Below are positions 1 to 14,500 of a DNA stretch of 64,000 nt, piece by piece. The position numbers and the translations under genes are program-made. Location of the stretch: assembly GCA_965153455.1 (NCBI GenBank), contig OZ234500.1, positions 8,370,001 to 8,434,000 of the forward strand, read 5' to 3'. This DNA is from Sphagnum compactum. Taxonomy: Eukaryota > Bryophyta > Sphagnopsida > Sphagnales. The notes beneath the pieces are model-generated. The model worked only from the letters and a program-made list of their open reading frames with translations, was not told where the DNA came from and did no database searches. How positions within the stretch are numbered: the stretch's first letter is position 1; each line of letters starts with the position of its first letter.

Positions 1-3000
1 TGTGGGAGAAAGGTTGTTGGGTTTTGGGTTGCAAGAGAAAAAGTTTATGGAAAAAAGGTTGTCATCTTGTATTAAATTTTGAATGTTGGTCCCCTAATGG
101 GTGACTTTAAAGATAGTTCAAAACTCAACATGACAAGGCAAAAGCATGCCCAAAAGCAAGTTGACATTAATGACATTATGTTTAGGAAATCAAAAACTTT
201 ATATTTCCAAAATCTTGAAGAATTTAAATAAAATTTTAGTGACATCCATTGTAGTTTCTCAAAAAATAAATAAAAACATAGATTTTTGTGGAGATTGTTT
301 CAATGCATTGAAGGCTTTGATCATTTAGGCAATTATATTTCTTATGCATTTTTTTGTAACCATGATTAGGGCAACATTGGGGGAAGGGGGGAGGTGGGGG
401 GAAAAGTAAATAGGTTTATTCCAAAAGGCTCCAACTATTATTCAACCAATGTTGTCATTGAATAAGACCATCAAAATGGGGCTTTAAGTGCACTACCCAA
501 TTTAAATTGGCCTACTAGTTGTTTAGTTGCACATAAGTGGGTGCTGTTGGTTTAGCTCCTTTCTAGTTGTGAAATGATGTAGGTCTAGTTCAATCACATT
601 AAATGAAAACTTCCAATGCCCATAATTCCTTTTTATTGTTTATATGGTGTAAGGGAGATTCAACAATTGATGTACCATATTTTAATGGCTAAAAAAACAA
701 AAAATGTTTTTCAAGTCAAGGACCCAAGTTAAACCAATATGTGATGGTCTTTTTTAGGTTCATTATATTTTTAAATGGTTAAAGGCTTTCATGGAACCTT
801 CATCCAAGCTTAATTCATTAACAAATTCTATCTTATAATATGAAAATGTTGGCACACATAAATTAAAAATGATGAAATGAACTTGTTAAAGTAGAATGTT
901 TAAAAAAAACTATTGATCCTTTTGTAGCATAACATTTTCAAAAGGCACATCATTTATCTAAATTTCCACCTCTCACATTCACTTTGATGTCTATTGTCTT
1001 TGTAGAGTCTTTCTCTATACCTTTCCATTGGCAAACTAACTTGTTATTCTAGCTTTTGTGGACACTTCAATGCACTCTTTTTGCTCTCCTCTTTTCATTA
1101 GTAATTATGGTCTTTTTATTTGGGAATCCAACATTACCAAATCAAAATATATTCCTTGCTTGACTTCAGTTCATGAGCACCACACCCTCCTCAAACACAT
1201 TTATTAAACTACAAAAAAATCTAAATAATACTAATTTGAAGGTTACACAAGGTGAGTGTTATCATAATCTCATGAAAGTTGTTTAATACAAGGTGTCAAA
1301 CCATCACCTTCAACAAGAATAATAATGAAGAGTTGACATGATTACACACTAATTTCATCAATTCCTAATGATGATTGTACAAACTTTTCATTTAGAAAAA
1401 GTTTCAAGAATGTATAAATGGTTACTTTCCTTGAACTTTTTTATTATGAACACATTTGAAACAAAGTTTTGGCGTTTTTTTGTGCAATATTATTGTAAAA
1501 GGTACTTCAAATAGTATTTTATTTGATTTTTTTGTATTAGGTAATTAATTGAATATATATTGAATTTTTAAATTTTAATAACATGGTTTCAAAAAGGGCC
1601 ATGCCAATTAAGAATACAAATTTGTAGCAAGTCCCACCTTTTTAAATGCCATGTACTTTGGCATGTAATGGATAAACATGTGGAACAAATCTATAATATA
1701 AAACATTTAAAAGAAAGGACCCAAGGTATTATTTTGCCAATTCTATTTGAATTGTTCTTGATGGGTCCACCCAATTGTACTTTCTCCCCACCCAATTATT
1801 GTGGTTGGCCAACCAAAAATAGTCATTTAATTTTTCAGTTTGTTAAAAGACACCATTGTATCGGCCTACAAAGTTTTACCAATGTTAGGTGGTCTTTTTA
1901 TTTTATCAAAAATAGCCTCTGCTTCCAATTTTTTAGTTTAAAAAGAAGTCAAAGAACTTTCAATTATAGTTTTTAATTATTTTGGAATCAAAGACCTTGT
2001 TTAGTTATGGTTGTTAAAAATTTCAAACCTCCTAGTTGTTAGTTCTAGATAAGCTATCTCTTGGCCATGAAACAAACTACATGCAATGAGTCTTTAGTTG
2101 TTTTATGTTGGGGCTCTAACCATGTATTTTTGGTTTGAAGGCAAGAATATATTAAGTTCCATTGGCAATATTGTCATTAATGTAGAGGTTAGCTCTCAAC
2201 ATCAAATAATAACATGGTTTTTTTGGTGGCTATTCTAATTTTATCCATCATTTACATAGTGCCTAGATAAGTTTCACAACCTACATCCACATGAGTTGCA
2301 TTTTAGATCCATAATTGTTGTTAGTTGTCATCAAGGTAGCTTTCCTTTCAACTACAATATAGGACATCACATGTTGTTGATACATGTATTATGAAACTAT
2401 TTTATTGCCTTGAAACATTACCTTGGTCATCCATAAGTTCTTAGGGCCACCAATCCATATAATGGACTATCATTATACACTATTACCAAGAAATTTTCCC
2501 ACCTTGACTTAGTTAAAAAATTAGCCTCCCTTTGTAAAAACCCAATTAGAGTTCCAACATAAGAAGTCATGACTTTGCATTGGTAGTTTTTTTAATTTCA
2601 TGGTTTTTTTGGTTACAAATAATTAGAGGTTCCTTGGGAGCCCAATTATCTCCTGTTTGACCCCTTCTTGATATATAATTGGGTTGATAATTGGCAAGGG
2701 TCTATTTACAATTTTTAAAACTACTCAACAAATGGTTTTTGGTATAAATATTGAACCTTAGCCCATTTTCACTATTTGGTGACATTGACTTCATCCAACA
2801 TTTGTAGTGCATGCCAAATATAATGAACCATTGAGTTGGTTTAAAGCAAAATGTATAAAGATTGACATAAAAGGTAACATGCATCCTATACATATACTTG
2901 AGCTCACCATTGGTGACCATTTGGATATAGAATGTCCACTAAAAACATCACACCTTCAAACACCATTGTTATATATACTTATTCATTTCACCATTAAAAG

Positions 3001-5029
3001 GTTTTCAAGTTTTAAAGAAATCATACAATCACATCAAGGGTTTTTTATTTTGAGATTGATATGAATAGCTAAGAAATTATCATTTGTAGCCACAAGGTAC
3101 CAATGTAGGTGTTAGTTTCACCCAATGCCAACCCACTCACAAATGTATTTACGTTGTGTTGTTATTATTGGCCATACTTGGAATCAAAGTGTTTTTTTAG
3201 TGTGAAGTTTCACAAATTTTGACTTTAATTTTTTCAAAATCCCTATTTTTCATTAAAGTGGGCCAAAATTTGGAAAAAAAACATTTGCAAGGAATTTCAC
3301 CACATTTCCAACACAAATGTTAATCTTGGAATTTTTTTTCATTATAGTTCTTTTTGCAATTTGGATATTTTTTCTACAAATGTCTCTCCAATTAATGTTA
3401 AATCTTTGTTGGGATGTTCATTAATGACATTAGATTAATAACCTTAAAGAAAATTAAAGAAAAAACACTCCATTGAATATAATACTTGGAATCAAGAATG
3501 CATAATATGGTCATAAAAATAATCAGTAGATAATAATTATGGGCCTAACAATTTCAAGGGATCATATTAAATATAATTGGAAAGTTATATCTACCACTAT
3601 TGGGGAGTTCATGCATTTAAAAATAAACTCCTCTTTTAGTTTTATAATGAAGCTTTAGGAAAAGTTCATGTTTATTTCTATTCAATTAATTGAAGTTGGG
3701 TTTGTTTTGAATCAAGATTCTTCATTAATAGATGGTTCTAGATTTATTTTTTCAAGTTGTATATTTACGGTGAGCCATAGATTTATGGTACCGGTTGTTC
3801 GTGATTAATAGTTAGGTTGAAAATCAAAATTGGGTTTAAATCAGATCCAAGTTTTTTAATTATAATTTGGAGGATTCCAAGTCTAGTTTTAAAATTTTTG
3901 GCCAATTTGCAATTAGTGATTAACTTGAAAAGTCCAGATTCAGCCCAGTTTGAACTTATGAGTTTTCAATTGTTCGATTCCAAATCCAATTTTTAAAAAT
4001 TATGTTTGATTGGCCATTTCGTAATTCATATATGTTGTAATTTGCTCTTGTTAGGTTTTAATTAATTTCAACTCATGGCCAATCATGGATAGATGCCTTA
4101 TGAAAATGATAACATTTTTTTAATCTACCCATTTTCATTTTCCTAATTTGTGAACTTGGTGGAAATGATGATTCCCAACTACAACTTTGGAAACATTTGC
4201 ACTTTTGGGAGGAAAACCATTATTGACAAAGAATGGAAACAATTTTTTTGTGAAAAATTATTGTAATTTTTGGAGAAAATGTAAATACCATATATCATTT
4301 TCACGATTTATATCCAAACCTTTTAGTTAATCCTTTTTTGTTCTATGTGCCCTACTTATGTTGTTGTCACATGTTACAGTTCAAGACTTAAAACAAATGC
4401 GTAGAACCCAACCCACCTTTATATTTCACAATATTAGAAGAAACTTTGGTGCAAACACTCGAAAGATTTGCAAGTTCATCGTTTAACTTTCAAATTGAAA
4501 TAAATTTCGAAATAATATAAATTAGAGTTTACATCCAAGTCTAAATAAAATGAATTGTTTAACCAACATCAAAATTTGCAAGTGGTGGCTTTACAAAAAA
4601 GAAAATATGTCAATATGGAATGATTTAAGCTACCTATAGCCTACCAATGAACCATATTCATTTATGTTAACCCCACCAAAGGCCACAATCAATAGTGGAT
4701 GGACCATCAACATTAATTAATTCATATGAGGAGAATGTTCCATCTTTGAAGGAAAAATGGTTAACACCAATTCCAAGATCATAATGGCCCAATAATATCT
4801 CTGATAAGAAAATGGTCACCACCATCAACCTTTGGAATAGTGCCAGAGAACAAGAAACAATGCAATCTATGTTATGTAGGGTTTAGTATAAACTTTCAAA
4901 AATTAACTAGTTGTATTTTGAACTTTTCTTCAAATGATTCTTTTGTTAAAGACTCTTTTTACTTCAATTTGAGATCCATCAATCCCTAAAATTTGCGTCA
5001 CAAAACCGATTTAACAAAATGATAATTCA
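1..5029. other. AT-rich gene-free stretch
   Basis: No spliced or unspliced coding region, RNA gene or bounded transposon could be supported here. Open frames are short and show no family motif. The sequence looks like old decayed repeat DNA. Confidence 0.6.
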
Positions 5030-5034
5030 TGAGC

Positions 5035-5979
5035 TGACGCGCCCCCAAGCTCCTTGATAGATTCAAATGTGAGTCTAAACTGAAAACAACGGAAAAACAA
5101 GGAGTCGGGGCACGCTCCCTGGCTCGCAGCACTTTGGGGGTAAAGGGGCGTGCTGGAGCTCCAGGATGGGACTAGGACGAGTGACAAGCATCAACTACTC
5201 ACACGGGCCTGCACAAAACCAAACACAAGGTTGTTAATGCATAATCGGACCACTTTTGGTGCTAGGACGAGCCACGGGCAAACTCGAACTCACAAGACTC
5301 ACCACAGCCCGGACTTGGGGGAAGCCACCACCTTCCCCCTTATACCAAAATAAGGGTATAGTATACTCTGTGCCTCTCCACAAGGCTCACATCCAAATGG
5401 CATTTTGTCCTGGGACTCCTAAATGGGAGTCCTGAAATTGCCAAAGTTGGGACTCTTGCGACTTTGAGGCCCCATTACTTTGTGTGAAGACCTCTGATTG
5501 AGATGAAATCTAAAGCAAAGTTGTAGCCCTTGTCCAGAGCGTTCCAACGGTGTGTTGCATGCCATCTGCACGCGAGGAAATCGGGTTCATTCTTGACTTT
5601 TAGCGGTCGGGAGTCAAATTGCCAATTTGACTTTCGGTAATTTGACTCCCGGCCCTTCTTTTGGCCATAACTTGTGTTTCAGATGTCTAAATGGGTCATG
5701 AAAGCCCATTTTAGACATCTACGTTCCAAGAACTTTTAAATGATATAAGGAACTTTTCAATCCAATGAGTTTTGACCCTTGCAATCGCCCTTTAAATATT
5801 CGAGAGTCCATCAGGACTCCAACTCCAAAGTGGAAACTCCCTTGGGAGTGTGAGGGTTCATTCCCTCACACTCTCTTACACTCCCGGGAGCATGCAGTGT
5901 GACTCCCGGACTTCCCTTTTGGCCCGCCACCTTGCCAACCCTTGTCTTGGTCGCGAGCCCAAGGGCTAAGGTTGCAACA
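5035..5979 (-). mobile_element. Solo LTR, copy A of a family also present at 25,736
   Basis: Read on the minus strand, this 945-bp block begins TGTTGCAACC and ends GCGCGTCA, the TG...CA ends of an LTR. It is flanked by a perfect 5-bp direct repeat TGAGC (5,030-5,034 and 5,980-5,984), the length expected for retrotransposon integrase. It is much richer in G+C than its surroundings. A diverged copy lies in the opposite orientation at 25,736-26,615. No internal region, PBS or second LTR is attached, so this is most simply a solo LTR left by LTR-LTR recombination. The short open frame at 5,150-5,353 is LTR sequence, not a gene. Confidence 0.88.
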
Positions 5980-6179
5980 TGAGCTTTTCACTATGCAAGA
6001 GGATATTTGCATAATTACATTCATCGACAATGACTTTTCTAACCTTAAAAGGATTCAACTATTATTTGATCACTAATCCATGACAGAATGCAAAAATATA
6101 TTTTTCATGTTATTATTTGGACAACACTAAAAGTTTCCCCCTAACACTTGGATTTGCATATTCAGACATGCATGAAACA

Positions 6180-6345
6180 ATATAACAAGCATTACAACAA
6201 AGGTGTCCATGTACGCCAAGTGATTTCACTAGTTTATGAGTGAATTCACTGGTTAGAGTGAACAAGACCTAGTGGGGAAGTAGTGAATTCAATGGTCTAA
6301 TGAATAGGGACTAATGACCTGCACCCACATTTTGTAGTAGTGAAA
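6180..6345 (-). mobile_element. Possible terminus of a second CACTA-type element
   Basis: The minus strand from 6,345 reads CACTACTACAAAATGTGGG and then a stretch rich in CACT/AGTG words. This resembles CACTA-type ends of the CACTACTA class. I could not find the matching opposite end or a target duplication, so this may be a truncated copy. Confidence 0.35.
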
Positions 6346-6516
6346 AATAATAAAAGTTTATGATATTCACTTGTAATTTGTTAAAATATTTTGATCCCCA
6401 CATATTGTACAAGCAATTCTATAATCCTTTTGGAATTGTGGGTCTAAAATCATATTATATAAGGTGAGTCATGCTAAAGAGACAACATAAATAAAAAGAC
6501 GAATTCAAGATTTATA

Positions 6517-8502
6517 CACTAGAAGAAAAATCTTAATTTGACTGTAATTTGCAATTAAAAATAAATTACAATCAACATGTACAACTAAAATTCCATTAGT
6601 TGTGTAAGTGAAGTCGCATGCAACATTTAGTCACAAATGATGACTTAGCATGATGTCATCACATTCCACATGGATGATTTATACGGTCAACATATACACC
6701 TTCATCCATTGACCATTCATATGAAGTTTGCAACTACTCACCATTATTTGTCATTATGTTATAACCCATTACAAAGTGCCACATGGCAACATAATAATAG
6801 TTTTAAAATTATGTTTTAAAAATACATATTGGATCTTCATCATCTATTTTAGATGGTGCTAGATCATGCCCTGTGGCATAATAAAATTTGCCACGTGACA
6901 TGTTAATTGAATTTTGGCCAAAATACATTTAAATCAATATTTAGGTAGGTAAGTAGGTAGGAAGGTAAATAGGTAGGAAAGAAGGTAGGTAGGACTAGCT
7001 ATGTAGATGGGTAAGTAAATTAGGAAGTAGATATGTAAATATTTTAATTTTATTTTAGGTTTAGCCTTTAGGGTTAAGCCTCTTTCATTGGTTCATCTCA
7101 AATTACACATGTTTTTAATGTAAAAATGTAAAGCAAAACACCTTCCTTATATATTATTAAAAGATGGAAATGGAAGACAAAATATATGGGATAAATTTTT
7201 TAGTTGCAACTTAATTAATTTGTGATTAAATTGAAACTAAATTGTAACTAAAAGTTTTATCCCATGTTTTTTGTCTTCTTTTTCAACTTTGTAAACTATA
7301 TTTAATAAATAATTTACTAACTAACTAACTAACTATAATTAATTGATTAACTAAACATTAAGTATTACTTACCCATTTACCAACCTACCTACTACTTATT
7401 ACCACCTATTAATTAGGTAGTAACTAATAGTAGTAATAAACTATTTAAATTATTACATAAACTACTAAATTATTAAATAATATTAAAGGTAATTAATTAA
7501 TATATTTATTAATTAATTTAATTTAAATAAATAATAATCAGTGTATTATTATTCATAATAATAATAGTAATAAATTACTATAATTATTAATTATTATCAG
7601 TAAGACATTTTAAATTTTATAAATAATATCATAATTACATAAATTAATAATTAGTTCATTTCTATATTAAATGAAGTTATTTTTATGAATTAAGTAATAA
7701 ACTATTAATAAACTATTATATATTATATATTATATATTAAAATATTTAATAAATATTTAACTAATCATTATTAATTAATAACTTATATTAAATGATTATT
7801 AATGATCTAGCCAACAATTTATTAGTATCAATTAAGTAACTAACTAATAGTAGCACAAAATAAATGATTGGATAATAATAAATTTAGTAAGTAATTAAAT
7901 TAAATTATAAATTATAAATTCTTATTAATTAATTCTTGTATATCAATAATAAGTTATATTATTATTATTTTAATATTACTAAAATTATTACTAATTATTA
8001 CTATGAAATACTTAATTTGTAATTAGTAGTAACTATTATTTATATTAAATATAGTAGGTAATTATACCTACCTATCTATTTAACTATTACTTATCAACTT
8101 GCCTAGCCTACATAGCCACAATCTATGCAAAATGTATATTGAATATGCTTTAAATATAATATAATTAAATTTCTGAATACATAAATATACTTTTAATATA
8201 TTCTAAAACAATTTAATATATATCGAAGGTGTATGTACATCACATAGAAATAACCAAATTGCAACTATTTTTGTAATTAATTGGAATAGAGACTCTTTCT
8301 TGGATGAAATACTTAAAAATATAGTCATCGGAAAAAGATGTAAAACTTAATAATCGCAAATTAATTACATCATAGTTACAAAAAAAATAATAGATTGAAA
8401 CGGATGGTGATTAGTTGTAAAATGACAAAACATAATTAAATGACATTTAGTTGCATATAGTTACAAATTGAATGGTTGCATAATACAAGATTTCTTCTAG
8501 TG
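6517..8502. mobile_element. Non-autonomous CACTA (En/Spm-like) transposon
   Basis: The left end reads CACTAGAAGAAAAATCTT (6,517-6,534) and the right end is its near-perfect inverted repeat, AAGATTTCTTCTAGTG (8,487-8,502). The flanking 3 bp are ATA on both sides (6,514-6,516 and 8,503-8,505), the target duplication size of CACTA elements. Subterminal DNA repeats words such as TTGCAACTA and TAGTTGTAA, a usual feature of transposase binding regions. The 1,986-bp body is very AT-rich, with GGTA and TTAAT simple sequence and no open frame, so movement would have needed a transposase from elsewhere. Confidence 0.87.
6946..7045. repeat. Degenerate GGTA/GGAA tetranucleotide tract
   Basis: A run of TAGG/TAAG/GAAGG words inside the CACTA element. 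The reverse-complement words CTAC/CTAA recur at 7,318-7,430 and 8,055-8,105 within the same element, so its arms could pair when single-stranded. Confidence 0.7.
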
Positions 8503-8505
8503 ATA

Positions 8506-11500
8506 CCACTTAACTGTGGACATGCATTATTACAAAACTTGCAATTATGTGTCAAAGTTTTGGGTTTTACTTGAGTCCAAACTTTTTATTCACATGTGCA
8601 TAATATGAATTAAAACAACAAGATTACATGCATCAAATAACAATCGATAACCTTGAATTTGATTAACAATGCATTATTGGACCACATGCCCTAAAATAGT
8701 AAGGATTTGTGTTATTGCTCAAACTTGAGGATTTGGTATACAACGATGATTTGCCCTTTGGTTGTTGTCATCCATGACAACATGTACTTGTTTGTTTAAA
8801 CTCCAATGATTCAAGTCAAACAAAATGACTCTTTTAACAAATCTAGTTTTCATTACAATTTTCAACTTGCATGGGTGTATATGTTAATATCCACATAAAT
8901 TGTCTTCCCTTGCCACTCTTTCTAGTCCATGTGATAATATTTTATGTGCTATATTGCACCTCCTTGATGTATTAATGTTAAGTTAGCACAAACTTTCGAA
9001 TCATTTTTTGTTTGCTAGTTGCACTTAAACATGGTGTGCCTTCAATAAGTGGGTATAAATGGTGTAAACACACCTCACATGTACAAGACATCTAAAGTCA
9101 ATGTAGTGGTCATAGTTGAAATATTATCCCCTTAAGATTTTTAATATATGGAACAATTTGTTTGTCTAAAGGAATTTTTACTAATTTACCCATCATTAAA
9201 TCATAATGCCATGTAGTGGTCAAAGTTGAAATATTATCCCCTTAAGATTGTTAATATGTGGAACAATTTGATTGTTTAAAGGAATATTTGTTAATTTACA
9301 CATCATTAACTCATAAGGCCATGGCAATCCCATAAATGTCTATTGTTTTAAACAAGCAAATAGTTGTACATGATATGGTTCCCATTTGTCATTGAAAAAA
9401 TACTTAGGTAATGAAAATATTAATTTCTACTTCCCTTTGACATTAAAAAATCAAACAAACCAAGTGGTACAAGTTTCAATTGAACAAGTTACGAATATTT
9501 CCTCACTAAAAACATGTAATAGAGTTTCATTCTTTACTTATCACCTTGATGGGCAAACAATGTGATGATTCATTTTTTCAAGATTATTTGTAAAGGAAAT
9601 GCTAGTTCAACAAATGATGAAGGCATAAGTTCCTCTAGAATGAACACCACCAAATCTTTTTCAAATTTTTCCTAATAGGGATCATGGACTTGATGGAATG
9701 GAACCTTATTACTAAAACACAATTATCACATGGAATGCAACCATGCATTTTCTTTATTAATCATCATTATGTAAGTCTATTTTTATTTTGTTCAATCCAT
9801 TTACTTTACAAGTTGATGATGATTTTCCTTTAAATGATTTTAAATGATAAAATTTCATTGGTTAACTACAAATCTTATGATGCTCCTTCTAATAATTCAT
9901 GAAAGGGGAACAATAGGCAACAATTCACAATTGGGTTTAATTCATTTCAATAGAATTATTAAGTACATGAAATGTTCATGTTCTGATAGTGTAGTTCTTT
10001 TGCTTTTATAAAATCCCACTATTATGCCAATGATGATCATCGTGTTACACTAGATGTTGTGGAAGACAAATTTAATGTTAAACAAGTGCACAAACAACTA
10101 AGGTTAAAATTAAAGTGTAATAATCCAAGTGTGGAACTTGATGTTAATGATGACCATAGTTTTTTAAATTGTGATTGAACACAACATTGATTTGTTTCAT
10201 CTTTTGCAAAACTAACAAGATTGAAGTTGTAAAAAGATACAACCAAAATAATCAAAAGAGAAGAATAAAAAATAAAAGGTGAAAGAGAAAATGAACAATA
10301 AAAGATTTTTCTTACGGCATGTTTAACACCAAATTTTATGATGATAATGTATTCCTTAGAAGATTTCAATAACTTGCAAACTCAAAAAGGGATTAAAAAG
10401 AAAATTGTGATCAAATCGTAAATTTCATAAATAATCAAAGAAAGTGACAAGCCACATGAAAAACCATTCAAGGGAATAGTTGTAAAGTGAAGCATATAAG
10501 TGAGAAAATTCGCTAAAGGTTAGTTCAATAATCAAATGATTAACAAAAATCTAAAGGTGAATTCTAAGTTGTAGTTTCCAACATAGATTCATTGATAAAT
10601 AAATATACAACTAACACCAAGAAAAACATTACCTTATGATACTAGGTATATGATAATAACAACAATTGAATGTTATGCTTTCATAGTGCATAAGTTTCCA
10701 AAATATCATGAAACCAACAAAGGTTTACCTAGTTAGGACTACTTCAATAGTTAGACTTGTTTAAAATTTCAAACTAGATAGATATACTTGTGATCTCATA
10801 GCTAACTTGCAAGAAAAATGTTTATATATGTTTTAGGGGTAGTCAAATACCTCACTGCACAAATAATGCAATTTTATGGCATTAAGACTTGTTACTCATG
10901 CACATAATGTCGTTTTGCATGTTGTTCTAAGGGACTAACATCTATAGAAAATGATTGTTGCACCTAGTCAACAAAACCAAGTCAACCCCCATTTTGTAAT
11001 CCAAGGTTGTAAGTTGCATGAATGGAAGAAGTAAAAAGAAGCCCACATACAAAACAAATGTTGAGCATTTTAGTCCTTGAAATATAAAATGCACATTATA
11101 TTTATACATATTATATCTAGGGTAGATCAAAGAACTTTATTTGATGGAACAAATTTAGAAGTATCAATTAGTAGTAAACCCATAGTTATTCGTGATTCAA
11201 GTATAATATAAATCTACTTTATTGATTTGCAATTATCATGAATGTACATGTAAGCTTTAATGTGTGCCATTATTGTTGCAAATTATTTCACAAATAGAAC
11301 CTCTTATATATCATCATTTGACAAACGTTTGAATAACTAGGGTATGTAAAGAATGGGCAATATTTTCCTTTGTATTTGAAGGTCCCTTGTTAAGCAAAAT
11401 AGTTGCTAGTCGTCTTATGTGGTGGAAGAATTCATACAATTGTGTAAGATTTGTGTTCTAATTTACATTTCTAGGTTGTTTTTACAATCTATTAATATGA

Positions 11501-14500
11501 ATGAAAGAATCACCCATTCCAAATGATGGTAGCCCTCTTAGCTCTTCCATATTTTGAATTCCTACTTTAGGGCTACCATTATACTATACATAAGGAATAT
11601 TCATTATTAACTACTGTTTTAAATTATTGGCCTAGTTAATTCAATTTGATAACACCCCTTTTTACAAACACATAATCTAACAACCTAAATCTATTTAAGA
11701 ATTTGTTAACATTTAGGTTTTTATCATTGAACTCATGTACATGCGTGGCATAAGTTCAATTTCATGATAAACACAATGGTCAATTCACCCAAAGTTTAGT
11801 CCACCCACACAAAAAAGATTTAGTTATCTTTTAAATCAATTTCCAAATTTAGCTACAAAATGACTATAATGAAAAATAATTAGTTTATTTGCAACCCAAC
11901 AAAAGGAATTTTACACCTTTCAAAATCTTCATATGGTTTACAATTTAATCAAGGGAATCCAACAAACATTGTTAAACATAAATGTAAACATTTTCTATTT
12001 ACAAATAAAGTGAGATCAATTGTATTATTTAATGGAATTCTTTTTTATTCCTTATACAAGACTACCAATTAAAACAAACCAACATAATTGTTTTGAAGGA
12101 TTCAAAAGGATATTTCTATAATATCCAATATATTCATAGATTTTTTATTTTTTCAACGTGATATTATTTTAAATGTAAGCACACAACACATAATGGTTAT
12201 AATTTGGTAAAAATTATACAACCCCAAAATTGACTATATAATCCTTTTGGGTAGGTCCTTACCATGTTCATGTACCCCATGGCAATCATATTACTATAAC
12301 TACATATGTTCATATAACTTTCTTAAACCTCCCATCACTTTTTAATAGTAAAGTTGCAAAAAGAAAAGCATGCACACTTTCTTGCATTATTTACAAAGGC
12401 AAATGAAGAATCAAGTTGGGAGATTGCATGAGATAATAAATTGTCAACAATATTGGTTATTTCACTTAACAAATCCCAATTATTCATTTTGATCTTATAG
12501 TTGCAACCAATATAAGATCCAACAAGAACATGGACTCCTTAGGATACACTTCTAAAAGAAAAGGCATTAAAATTTCCCTTTTGTATTCTATTTAAAACAT
12601 TGGCAGTAAATGGTGGTTGTTATGAGTTGTTTCAACACAATGCACACCTAAATTTATGAAACATAAGTTGCCCAAAACACTAATTCACTCAATTGACATA
12701 CCTATGGTGTCAAAATTGTAAGCTTCCAAATTTTCAAAACTAAAAGATATGTAAGAATGAACATGGATTTTTTCAAACAGTAAAAATCTTTTAGTAGTTG
12801 ACAAATGGTGCATCTCAACCATGTACAATCTTATCAACACATATTTATTTAACAAAACATGTTGGATGTTACAATGTTTAATATGTACAAGACATTAAAA
12901 ATATCAAAAAATAGAACAAGAACAAGGGCTTTACATATAGTTGATCCAAGAATTACAATTCCTTGGACACATTAAGGAAAAACACTAGGACTCTAATTGA
13001 AGTTCTTGGAAAACATCCAAAAGTTTTGCTAAAAAAAAAAAAAGCCCAAAATGAAAGAATGAGTAGTTTGTAAACCTAAAGAAAAAGTGGTCATTACATT
13101 TCACACTTCTCAACGTATGCCTTACCATAAAACTATTATTGCACTTCACACTTTTCAATTTGATATTCATTTTATAAAAAGTTGTAACTTGCAAAAGAAC
13201 AACAAATGACTCGCAACAAAAGAAAATAGGGCCATGAACTTTCTTCTATAAAAACAAAGATCCTTTCAAATTGCACAAAAGAATGAGCTATGACTTCCAA
13301 CAAAATGCACCAGCAACTTACAATAAAAGGAAAGTGGAACATAAAAGCTTTGGGGGAGTAAAAAAGAAAACCAATGACAAAACTTTAAATGAAAGAAAAA
13401 AGGAAAGATGGAAAAAATGAATGAAAAGTGAGGAACAAAAGAGAGGGATGGGCATCAACGTTATGTAAAAAATGTTGAACCTTGAAATGGATTTGGAATT
13501 GAGATTTAAAGAAAACTTTGAATCAAGCCCAAGTTGACCTTGAGGTGGAAATCATTGGTTTGGTTTTAGTTTTTCTTTGATAAAAAATGAAAACAATATT
13601 TAGTTCTTTTTATGGTTGTGCCCACAAATGCCTTAACAATTCCAATAACAATTTCATTTTCATGTTTTGTGTCAATTTGTACACAATATGTTGGAACCAA
13701 AATGGGAGTGGTTAGTTTTGTCCCCTTCCTCCTAACATTTCCATGGTTTAGTTGTAAAAGTGGAATATGAAAATACTCGAAAACAACTAAACACAAGATA
13801 ATTATGCCATTTAGGCAAATTGCCACCAAGAGATGTAATATTCTTGGAAATTCAAGTTTAAGTTTATGCCACTAAATTTGTTTCACCTATTGTGGCCATC
13901 AACCATGGGCAAAAATGTATGTGATTGGTGGTGGGCATAAGAGGTGAATTCACATTATTTCTTGTTTCACAAAGGTATTTTTTTTTTAACAATGGGTACA
14001 AAGCTTTGTAGAATGTTTAAGGATCCATGAGGTTGCAGTGACAAAAAAACACTAAACATTGCAAAAACAAAGAGATGGACAAAAGAGGAAAGAATGGCCA
14101 TAACAAAATAAATTTTGAGTTTGAAGACTTTGAACTTTGAGCTTCAAACAACACATTTGTGCACAAGCAAGGTATGGTTTGGAATTTTGGAGCTCAATGG
14201 CCAATAGCATACATATTTGTAGCTTGTTCAATGTTGAAGTGTTAAAGAGTTGTTAAGTTTATACAAGTAGTGGTGCTTTCAAACTTCAAATAGATGTTGC
14301 AATTTGCAATGTGCACCTTCCAAAAAAACAATACATTTACGAAGTTAATTGAAAAATGCACAAACTTGAAAGTTAAGTGATGATGGAATTAAACTTTTTG
14401 ATCTATGACTTTATACAATGCAAGATGTAAGCTACACTATACAATAAGGGTGGCAAAATCTTATGCAAATATGACATTAGGTGACAACATAGTTTCCACA

